NCBI GenBank assembly: GCA_049999765.1
Contig: JBNGIQ010008244.1
Coordinates: forward strand, 1-28,050
Origin: Phaeoceros laevis
Taxonomy: Eukaryota; Anthocerotophyta; Anthocerotopsida; Notothyladales
Direction of reading: 5' to 3'
Length of the DNA stretch: 28,050 nt
This document shows, in pieces, positions 20,001 through 28,050 of this stretch. The notes beneath the pieces are model-generated. The model had not been told where the DNA came from, ran no database searches, and saw only the letters and a list, made by a program, of their open reading frames with translations. Numbering within the stretch: the stretch's first letter is position 1; each line of letters begins with the position of its first letter. The translations under genes and the position numbers were made by a program.

Positions 20001-20460
20001 AAGAGGATTGCCGGCCGACCGTTGGTCGGTGCCGGAGGCCGTAGCCAGCCGGCCACGTGACGTCTCCAGGCTTTTTTACCCCACAAAATGATTGGGGCTA
20101 AAAGGCAGGCCACGTGTAGCTCAAGGGGCAGCACGCATTTAAGACCGCCTGCTGCTGCCATTGAGTCCCGGCGAATATACAAGAGCCGGGCCGTACGGCT
20201 GGGCAGGGTATTAATGCCGATATTTGGGCCCCGCCTCAAAGTTACCCCAATCATTGGCTTAGATAAAAATATCGGCCGACCCCACCCCTGCCTTCCAGGC
20301 TTCCACAATAGCCGAATATCCCCCCTTTTTTCTTCCTACCTTGCTTCAACTTCCTACATTCACATTCACATATCCATCGTCCAAGACTTTTTATCGCCCT
20401 CTGCGTTTCATAATGGCGTCTGCCAGAGCAATGCAAGTTGATCAAAATGAGTAACATAAA
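20001..20460. other. GC-rich segment with two CACGTG boxes
   Basis: CCACGTGACGTC (about 20053) and CCACGTGTA (about 20110) are G-box/ABRE-type words within about 60 bases. A 13-codon frame beginning ATGGCGTCT lies at about 20413, but no gene follows that I can read. It may be an orphan promoter or a fragment left by a transposon. Confidence 0.3.
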
Positions 20461-22888
20461 TGGTGTCGCAAATGCAGTACGGGACAGTCTAGAAACGGCA
20501 GGACAGCTGATGATTGGTGAAAGTTTTATAATACACAGCTCATTAGGTCCAGAAATCTGGGGAATTAAAGAGCTGCGGGAGATGTGAAATTGAAGGATCC
20601 GGGCCTAGTGTGCCGCAGCTCCTTTGTGGCGCGGCTACCCATAAGGATCCGATCGTGTTCATACTGTACTGCTAAAAAAACGTACTTCGCAGAAAAGGTG
20701 TAAGCCACAAAGTCGCTCGTGTACTGGGCGCCTTAGCGCTTGGCGGTAACGCGGCGCCTGACATGGGGCTACTACTCATCTTACTCTAGGTTGACTTCAA
20801 ATCTGCTCGGCGGGCGGGCAGGGAGGGGAGCCCCTTGGAAGCCTGCAGCCTTGTCTTTCCAAAACGGCAGTGCATGGAATCACTTACACTTGCCTTACAG
20901 GATGGCTTCGGAATGATGAAGCATGGCATGGCACACTCACGACTCTCCAATCATGGGCCCATCACGGCTAAGTTAATGGCGTTACACGGGAACGTATGGC
21001 AAGGCCGGATCGAGGTTACGGACACGGTCACGGGAATTCAAGAGTGACGTTTAATGGAGCGATTACGGTAGTGTGACTGGTGTCCCGATTATTCGGTCAC
21101 CGACTCCCGATCCTCCGGTGGGTGACCGGAGGAATCCCAAAATGCCGGTTACTTTCGGGAGCGCTGGTTTTGGCGGTCCTGGTGCTGCCGCGTGAGCCTT
21201 GGCTTTTTGACAGTTCCTCCTTTCTTCCTGCTTGACCTGGTCACCAAATGGGATTGCCAAACGGGTGAATGCTCAACACTCTGTTGCGGCCACACGCCAC
21301 CGTCGTTAGATGTGATTAGACTACTATCATAGACAGGCAGCTCTCCGCTGGCAATCGATTCACTGCAGTTGTTGCACCGACCGATGAAAGACTCCACTTG
21401 GGTTCAGCAGACCCAGCAACCCTGCTCCTTTTGGCAGACTCCAATCTAGCCAGTTGTTGTTGACCTCTCCCGCTTGCTTTGCCCTGCTGCCAATCAGACT
21501 CTGCCATGATTCCCATAGTGCCAATTCTCCTTACTGGTGACTGGTTCCCACGAACCTATCGACCTAGCTACTGGCTGAAACACAGTATGTACTGTGTTCA
21601 AGGAACTTCCAATTTGCGGTATACTAGTCTAGTCTACACTCTTCTGATAAGACAAGTCTTTGCCAACGGCAAGTCTCCTACGTCACAAAATTGATACAGG
21701 GAAGGTTGCTACTACATAGGTGTCAGTAGTATTTCGTGCCTGGCACGTTCATGAGTAGCTAGGTTGGGAGCCAATGACTTCAATTCCCAACTGACATGGC
21801 TTGCCCATGTGCCATCCCGCGCTTGTTCTCACCGATCTGGACCGCTGACGCAGGCAGCATTATTCGCTTGGCGGATGAAAGCTGAACCACACCACATGAC
21901 TGGCCTGGACTGACTAGACAGCCAAACCTGGGAACAGCAAAATCCTGAAAAGTGGACTTTAACACAAAAGAGTACCTTCTTGCCTGTTGATATGCAGGAA
22001 ACAAGGGGAGACAAGCTCAAGGCTGCAATAGCCTAGATAGGATGCCTAGCCAGGATATCTCATAGTTTTACTGTTGTCTAACAGTTAATTCCTAGCCTAT
22101 GCCCAGCTACTGCACGCGGCACGCCTACCTGCCTAGAGCAGTTTCAACATGCATGCATATGCTGCACTGCCCACTCCCCAATTGAAGAGTTGCAGCCAAC
22201 GGAGTTTCATGAGGAATTACAATCCTGTAAACTGGCAGTCCTGATTAGTGTTAGCTACTTAAGGACCTGGAATGTGACAGACACATCCCTTACTAGAAAG
22301 TTGAACTGGGAGAAAAACACTGGTAAGCTCATCTTGGCACATGTGATTAGGGTAAGGGAGCACATGGGACTACAACATCAATAGCAGAATGGCACGTACG
22401 CAACACGGGCATCAATCGATGGTCGCTATTGGCATCTCTCTGACCAGAGGCTGTCAACCGGAGCCCCTGCTCATGATCAGGGATTCAGGGCCACTTTCGT
22501 ATATGCCCAGGGCCTTCTGAGCAAGGAGGAGTGCTCCGCTCCTTAATGCTGATGACTTGAGGGCTTCCAGAATTCAAGGCATTCAATTTCTGCCTTTCCA
22601 CAGCAGAATCCACGACATGTTCAGAGGAAAGCTCCCTTTCACTGGTTGTGCATATCATGTGCATCTTTCAGGAACACTTTGGAAGATTGCGTTACAACCT
22701 ATGTGGATTAAAATTCCTGTGGAAGGCGGAAGGCTCGTAGATCTCCAGAGATAGCACGGTTCCAGGTCATGGGCGACAGTGGCACGGAGCGCTCGAATCT
22801 CTCAGGGACCTCAAACTGCAAGTAGCACGATGTGAATGGTTTTTAAATTGATGAGGAGAGTGCGCCGTGTTTGTGGGTAAGACCACGG
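20461..22888. other. intergenic, nothing recognised
   Basis: Short frames on both strands show no domains. Small imperfect hairpins occur around 21090-21135 (CGGTCACC and GGTGACCG words). No terminal repeats or transposase remnants were seen. Confidence 0.4.
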
Positions 22889-23204
22889 ACCACCTTGCAC
22901 CATTGGGCCGTGAATTGCACTTATCTCTACTAATTCTCTAGCTGACTTATGCTATTCTCGTGCTCACACAGCTGGAACCCTGTCTATTCTCGGGCCAAGA
23001 TTGGCGAACGGAAACAGTTGTGCTTTGAAAAACCTGACGGGGTGTTACCACCTTGCACCATTGGGTCGTGAATTGCCCTTATCTCTACTAATTCTCTAGC
23101 TGACTTATGCTATTCTCGTGCTCACACAGCTGGAACCCTGTCTATACTCGGGCCAAGATTGGCGAACGGAAACAGTTGTGCTTGGAAAAACCTGACAGGG
23201 TGTT
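22889..23204. repeat. 158-base tandem duplication upstream of the phosphorylase gene
   Basis: Units 22889-23046 and 23047-23204 both begin ACCACCTTGCACCATTGGG and end GGGTGTT. They differ at about five positions (roughly 97 percent identity) and abut exactly. The second unit ends about 95 bases before a TATA-like word at 23299, so both may lie in the promoter of the next gene. Confidence 0.95.
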
Positions 23205-23298
23205 CAATTCCCGTTTGGAGTTGGCTAAACCCCATAATATTAATAATCATCCTTCTACTACTACTTTGGGCACGCCTACCTCCTCCTGACCTCCGCCC

Positions 23299-23304
23299 TT
23301 ATAA
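23299..23304 (+). promoter_or_regulatory. TATA-like word before the phosphorylase gene
   Basis: TTATAA in a GC-richer context, about 810 bases before the main ATG. If it is the promoter, the leader is long, as it is known to be for this gene in other plants. Weak by itself. Confidence 0.25.
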
Positions 23305-23747
23305 CCTTGCTTCCTGCTCCGCAATTTCAAGCACAACAAAAGCACGGTTAGTAGACGTCCTCCTCCTCCGCAATTTCTCCAGTTCTCAAAGTTGAAGGGC
23401 TTTTAGTGGAAGGTTGGAACTGTTGGACAGTTGGACGGAAGCAAGCTTTTAGCCGTGCAGTTACTTGTGTTATTAGGACAACTTATCCTTTGGAAACAAA
23501 TGGTGCAAGAGAATAGCGCGGGGAATCAAGCTGTTGATTCATAGGAGACAGTTAATTAGGGTGGGCAAGCCTGTTCTGGCGGATGCAAGCAAGGTGACAT
23601 GAGAAAATTCCAAGAAAGGAGTTGCATCGCGTGCATTGAACACAACTCTGTGTTGTCGGCCTCAACAATACTGCGCTGCGGTTCGCGGTGGAAGACAGCT
23701 TCCATCCTCACGGGCTGATCGCCCCCCGGAGCTGCCACACAGGCACG

Positions 23748-24044
23748 ACGGCTGTACTAAGCCATCCTCGGATTTGCCTCCGAGAGACGTCCCACGCGCT
23801 GGGGCGTTACACCTTCCATCTGCTGTTGGGCTCCCCTTCACTGCACGGAGGTCGGGGTGCGACGCCGTCCGAGGGCGGGCGTCCCTCCGATCTCACGTAC
23901 TTGGCAGGCGGGGGGGCGGCTGTTGGCTTCCTCTGCCGTCTCAGCCGCTTCACAGGTTTTCAGGGACAGACCTCAGCCATAGAAGCAGAGACGAGTAGCG
24001 AGGCAGGGACCTTCCAGGTGCCCCAGGCGGAGACCGGTGTGTGA
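23748..24044 (+). CDS. non-AUG upstream ORF in the phosphorylase leader
   Basis: The frame is open from 23640 to the TGA at 24042-24044, 66 bases before the main ATG. It contains no ATG, and no ATG in any frame occurs from 23602 to 24109. Tandem ACG codons at 23745 and 23748 are candidate starts; the second has A at -3 and G at +4. From there it encodes 98 residues, including HALGRYTFHLLLGSPSLHGG and a Gly/Ala-rich SDLTYLAGGGAAVGF. In other plants the GDP-L-galactose phosphorylase leader carries a conserved ORF starting at ACG that lowers translation when ascorbate is high. Position and start type match; I did not align the peptide. A later in-frame ACG near 23860 would give about 60 residues, closer to the usual size. 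Confidence 0.65.
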   Translation, partial: TAVLSHPRICLRETSHALGRYTFHLLLGSPSLHGGRGATPSEGGRPSDLTYLAGGGAAVGFLCRLSRFTGFQGQTSAIEAETSSEAGTFQVPQAETGV

Positions 24045-24109
24045 TTGGGAAGGCAATACTCCGGACGAGCCTATTTCAGTTTGTGACTGATATTTCAAAT
24101 CCAGTCAAG

Positions 24110-26332
24110 ATGCTGACAATCAGGAGAGTCCCGACTGTGGTTTCCATGAACCAGGAGTTGGAGAAAGCCGGTTGTGGGCTTGACTGTCTGGGCACTTGCT
24201 GTATCCCAGGTGCAAATTGGAACTTTTTGTGTGCCTGGCTAACAGACTTCGTTGTAAGCTTACCCTTCCTAATGCTACAGCCAGGTGTGCCCATTTCTGT
24301 TGTTAATTTTACAAACGTTGCATACTTTCAGGGGCAAAGCTGCCACTGTATCAGTTTGCTAGGCGACATGGTCCAATGCCCAAAAAGGCTAAGCTTATCG
24401 ATGGCCATTCAGCTTCCCATGCTGATGATTCGCCTTGTCGTCCTGCGCTATCTACGGAGAGCACCTTCCTCGACACAGTCATCCTGGAGCAGGTATGCGC
24501 GGTTTCTCACTGTGCAAATGTGGTTCCCAGTCTGGAAGAAATTGCAGATAGTGAGTTGAAAGTCAGCAGAACTGGTTGTGGGCATGTCATGTCCTGACAT
24601 GAAGCTCAGACACCTGAAGTGATCGTTGATATAATGTGGTGGCAGTGGGAAGATCGAATGAGTCGCGGACTTTTTTGCTACGATGTCACTGCTTGTGAGA
24701 CCAAGGTAACCGTCAAGCTTCCTGGGTGACAGCAGCACTTATGTTACAACTTGGTGTCCAAGAAATGGGCTGGATCAGTGTGGTTTGGAAGTTGTTTGGT
24801 GATACCATGGGTTTTGTCTCTTTGTAGGTTCTTCCTGGAAGCCATGGTTTCGTTGCACAGCTAAACGAAGGTCGGCATCTCAAGAAACGGCCTACAGAGT
24901 TTCGTGTGGATCAGGTGCTTCAACCTTTTGATGCAACGAAGTTCAACTTCACCAAAGCTGGGCAAGAGGAAGTCCTTTTTCTCTTTGAGGAGAGCGAGGA
25001 TGGCAGGAGTGTGTATTATGAGCAAGCAGACGTTGTCGACAGTCCAAACGTGGTTGCTATCAATGTGAGTGAAGTGCTGTTTTTGAGGTGAAGGACTGTG
25101 GAAGTGCTGTTTCTCTTATGAGGTGTCCATTCACCTCATTCATGTCTCGACAGGGTGAGGACAAAGTGCATTGTTGGTCAAAATTCATGAAATGGTTCAT
25201 TGCTGAGTTCGAAGTGCTAACCAAGAACAGCATACTTCCAACCTAATATTGAATCTTACTCTTTCAGGTTAGCCCAATCGAATATGGGCATGTACTCTTC
25301 ATTCCACGAGTTCTTGATTGCCTACCTCAAAAGATAACAGAAGATACTTTTTCGCTTGCATTGATGTTGGCAGTTGAAGCAGACAATCCATTTTTTCGTG
25401 TTGGATACAACAGCCTTGGGGCTTTTGCCACAATCAACCACCTGCACTTCCAGGTGATTGGTTGCTGTCATATTTTGTTAGAGTGAGTCCAGGTCGGTGT
25501 CTGAAGTTTGTGCTGTGCCCAGGCTTACTATCTGGCAGCACCCTTTCCCGTGGAACGGGCTCCAAGTGTCAGAGTTCCAGGACTCGCACGTCAGAACAAC
25601 TTGATTGTAAGACTTTCAGAGCTATCGGAGTACCCTGTCAGAGGGCTTGTCTTTGAACTGGGCAGCAGCTTTGAGGAGCTTTCACTAGCCGTGGCTAGAA
25701 CATGCATTGAACTGCAAGAGCGCAATTTTCCTTTCAATGTTTTGATATCCGACAGAGGAGCCAGAGTCTTTCTGTTTCCCCAGGTAGGAGTTTTTCGCCT
25801 TTGCCATTGAACATAGTGCTTGTGGGCTGTGGCAAGATTATGTCTGGCTTCTGAGGTTCTATGGTGCCCATGTCTTGAAGTGTCATTCACAGCTTTGTAT
25901 GACGGTTCCTTGGGTGTTTGGTCCCTCCAGTGCTTTGCAGAGCGACAAGCTAGAGGTGATGTGGAGCAGTGTGTCCTGGAGACTGGAGTGAACCCTGCTG
26001 TCTGGGAGATAAGTGGGCATATTGTCCTGAAGCGTAGAGTGGACTACGATGTTGCAACGGAGGAGTACGCTTGGAAGCTGCTGGCAGAAGTCTCACTGGC
26101 AGCGGAGCGGTTTGACGAGGTTAAGACGATTTGCATGAAGGCCGTTGCTGGTGTGGCCGGTTGTATCCTCCCGCCTTCGCTGGACGTCAGCTCGGATATG
26201 ATCCGTCCTGCTGGGGCAACAGACTGTGCTCGCATTGGGCAGAGAAACCACAGCGGCAGTGACCAGTTCAACAAGCCAAGAGCCTATTATTTGCCTTCAG
26301 GCCGGCCATACGGTGACATATCTCTTGCCTAA
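24110..26332 (+). CDS. VTC2/GGP: GDP-L-galactose phosphorylase (VTC2 type), seven exons
   Basis: Catalyses GDP-L-galactose plus phosphate to L-galactose-1-phosphate plus GDP, the committed, rate-controlling step of plant ascorbate synthesis; cytosolic and nuclear in other plants. Exons: 24110-24209, 24332-24492, 24646-24705, 24828-25064, 25268-25453, 25523-25783, 25931-26332, all GT-AG and in phase, giving 468 residues (relatives about 440). The start MLTIRRVPTVVS matches the family. Landmarks in order: CGLDCLGTCC, WEDR, FCYDVTACETK, HGFVAQLNEGRHLKKRPTEF, VAINVSPIEYGHVL and YNSLGAFATINHLHFQAYYL. The last holds the HIT-type triad H244-x-H246-x-Q248, whose histidine is nucleotidylated. Later come PFNVLISDRG and NPAVWEISGHIVLKRR. 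The C-terminal 50 residues after KAVAGV are unlike the ones I know. Translation is probably repressed by the upstream ORF at 23748-24044. Confidence 0.97.
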
Positions 26333-26886
26333 CTTTGAGTTTCAGTTTACAGGATGGCTTTATCAGCATGTCCTAGATAAGAGGATACTATTCTAAAGTA
26401 GGACATTTTGAATGTCGATGACGTTTTGTGATGTGTGTGTTTTGTTCCAAGGGTGAGCTGTACCTCTTAACAAACTATGGAAATAACCAACTACTGACTT
26501 GTAAAACAGTTAGGTGCTGCCCCAGCTTGGTAGGGCGAAAACTTGAATGTAGTAGCTGCACGTTTTGTTGAAAAAGACTCGACAAGGATATGGGTTTTCT
26601 GCCATGCGTGTTTTTGACTCCTAGTGTGCCTGCTGGATGTAGTTATTAGCCACGCTGTTGACAACATGTGAAAAGCATCTTGTTGAGCTAAGAGCGGTCC
26701 TGGTTGTTAGGATATATGCCTTTTGGGACGCACCCACAAAGGGCGATGACGGAAAACATTCCCAGAATCGGCAAAAGTTTTGGGGAAAATCCCTCGAGCT
26801 CGCTTGTTGAGTTATAATTTTGCAAGCCCAGAATCTTGAGCTTTTGAGTTTGGAACAAAGCCCGATCCCAGCTACGTAGATTTCAC
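26333..26886. other. phosphorylase 3' region and lectin promoter
   Basis: No ORF of note. TTATAATT at 26812-26819 is a TATA-like box 68 bases or so before the lectin ATG. A CCCTCGAGCTCGC word at about 26791 sits just upstream of it. Confidence 0.45.
26812..26819 (+). promoter_or_regulatory. TATA-like box of the lectin gene
   Basis: TTATAATT lies 68 bases before the ATG, the expected distance for a short leader. Supported only by sequence and position. Confidence 0.35.
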
Positions 26887-26904
26887 ATGGCAAACTGTAC
26901 CAGC

Positions 26905-26940
<36 letters not shown>

Positions 26941-27405
26941 GTCGCCTCATTCAACAAAGCGTTTGGAGTCGCCTCATTCAACCAAGCGTTTGGAGTCGCC
27001 TCAATCGACAAAGTGTTTAGAGGCCCTCTGCTGCGCGAAGGGAAGAGTCTGGGGGGTGGCAAATCCATCAGCTCGTTCGGATGCAAACTCACAGTGGACA
27101 AGGAAGAATGCCAACTCGTGTTTGACGTGAATGGAGCTCACATCTGGTCATCCGATGCCACCGTGACCTACGGGGCCACCGACTGCCAGCTGAAAATGCA
27201 GGATGACGGCGATCTTGTGCTTGAAAGCGCCTCCCGGGGCCGCATCTGGCATTCCAACACCGGCTTCGGAGGAATCTCAGGCAGCTTCTATGCGCTGGAA
27301 GTATCATGTAGTATGCTCCTTGCGAGGATAGTGCGGCTCACAGATGACGATTACGAATACGAGCTACAGGAAATTTGGACCACTTCATTCACACCGTCGG
27401 GATGA
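26887..27405 (+). CDS. small secreted bulb-type (mannose-binding-like) lectin, single exon
   Basis: 172 residues. A signal peptide of about 20 residues contains eleven Leu in a row, nine of them encoded by CTG. Three nine-residue repeats follow (VASFNKAFG, VASFNQAFG, VASIDKVFR; residues 19-45). The bulb-type lectin domain runs from about LLREGKSL (48) to the C-terminus: CQLVFDVNGAHIWSS, then CQLKMQDDGDLVLES and GRIWHSNTG. Monocot lectins bind mannose through QxDxNxVxY. Here the best matches are KEECQLVFD and QDDGDLVLE, so the key Asn and Tyr are replaced and mannose binding is doubtful. It probably acts outside the cell or in the secretory pathway. There is no kinase or membrane segment. Confidence 0.8.
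26908..26934 (+). repeat. CTG trinucleotide repeat in the lectin signal peptide
   Basis: Nine uninterrupted CTG codons for Leu. Confidence 0.9.
26941..27021 (+). repeat. 27-base coding minisatellite, three units
   Basis: Units at 26941-26967, 26968-26994 and 26995-27021. The first two differ at one base (A to C, Lys to Gln); the third is more diverged. The frame is kept because the unit is a multiple of three. Confidence 0.92.
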
Positions 27406-28050
27406 GATGACATTGTCACCTCACCAGGTTGCAATTCCGCAAGCAAGAAAGCAACAACTAAGGTGTCAAACTTGTGTAGACCTGGGCCGAAGTACTTCGG
27501 GGCAGTATCAGTAAAAGCTAGTTTTTGCGGATATGAAAGTTTAATGAGATCGTGTTGAGAAAGGAGTTTCAGTCTTCAGGCTACAAAGCTCATCTGTAGG
27601 TAAGAGCCAAAGCACACACTTGTAGAATGGCCAGGAGTGTATCCTCTCATGGTTTCTGAGGAAGTTGTTTCTGTTGATTTTGTTACTAGTTGAATCACTA
27701 TGAGAAACACTTTCAATGGAAGCTCTTTCCTATAATACATGTATGTCTGCTACTAGTGTCTTAGTTCAAAAAGCAACAAGGTCCTTCAGGCTCCAGTGAT
27801 TTTCCAGTCTCTCGGCCATTCATGGCAAGACCACATAGTTGCTAGAAATCAGTCGGGAAAGCTAGCTTTTCCGAGCTCAAAAGGGATCATGCTAATTAAT
27901 ATTCCAACTTCCAAGGGATCTCGATTGAGGTTCCAGTTCCGAAATTAGAAGACAACAGACGGATCGGGGAAGGATTCCTTTCTTGATTTGTTCTTTTCTC
28001 CTTTCTCACTTATTGGCACTTCTAAACACACATCAGGTCTGCCCTAAAAC
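27406..28050. other. lectin 3' region, then intergenic
   Basis: No gene or repeat recognised up to the end of the window. The last 100 bases are pyrimidine-rich on the plus strand, possibly a promoter or leader of a gene beyond the window. Confidence 0.4.

Noticed and set aside
20088-20441. 117-codon plus-strand frame in the GC-rich segment
   Set aside because: No domain, and an overlapping minus-strand frame of similar length. Base composition explains both.
23636-23998. Alternative upstream frame before the phosphorylase gene
   Set aside because: It starts at TTG and ends 111 bases before the main ATG. The overlapping frame ending at 24044 has the tandem ACG starts and ends closer to the gene, so it is the better candidate. 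The two cannot be fully separated by eye.
24376-24597. 73-codon frame overlapping phosphorylase exon 2
   Set aside because: It only continues the true exon 2 frame past its GTATGC donor into the intron.

Overview
The window reads as nuclear DNA of a land plant. Three genes with GT-AG introns of about 60 to 450 bases encode plant-specific or plastid-type proteins: an A-type cytochrome P450, a plastid spermidine-synthase-like methyltransferase, and GDP-L-galactose phosphorylase of ascorbate synthesis. A fourth, single-exon gene on the minus strand looks like the flagellar CFAP97 (Hemingway) family. Seed plants without motile sperm would not be expected to keep that family, so the host is probably a non-seed plant such as a moss, liverwort, hornwort, lycophyte or fern. 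I cannot fix the genus.

Layout. Positions 1-6420 are a nest of mobile elements with no convincing host gene. They hold a decayed CACTA-type tnp2 transposase (minus strand, about 1390-2300). Next is a 2.1-kb element (2848-4937) whose two arms of about 407 bases are inverted copies of each other, each bounded TG...CA, with an initiator-Met-type primer-binding site and one long ORF between them. Two miniature TIR elements follow (5206-5583 and 5592-5892), eight bases apart. Two copies of a tRNA-derived SINE complete the set: one sits inside the left arm with a perfect 15-base target duplication, and the other ends 134 bases before the P450 start codon.

Positions 6554-11237 carry two tandem + strand genes, the P450 (five exons, with damaged-looking splice sites) and the methyltransferase (eight exons, one GC-AG intron). 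Positions 11238-15830 hold no gene I can support, only GC-rich sequence, simple repeats and hairpins. A 1.2-kb TIR element (15832-17035) lies at a TA inside a tandem duplication and holds a cysteine-rich ORF. The CFAP97-like gene is at 18062-18877 (-). Positions 18878-22888 look intergenic. A 158-base tandem duplication (22889-23204) precedes the GDP-L-galactose phosphorylase gene (24110-26332, seven exons). Its leader has no ATG for about 500 bases but holds a long open frame that can only start at a non-AUG codon, the arrangement known for ascorbate feedback on this gene family. A small secreted bulb-type lectin with an expanded poly-Leu signal peptide and three 27-base coding repeats closes the window (26887-27405).

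The genes do not form one pathway. The most informative items are the inverted-arm retroelement, the ascorbate-gene upstream frame, the flagellar gene, and the P450 with two T-to-A-type lesions near its first exon junction.
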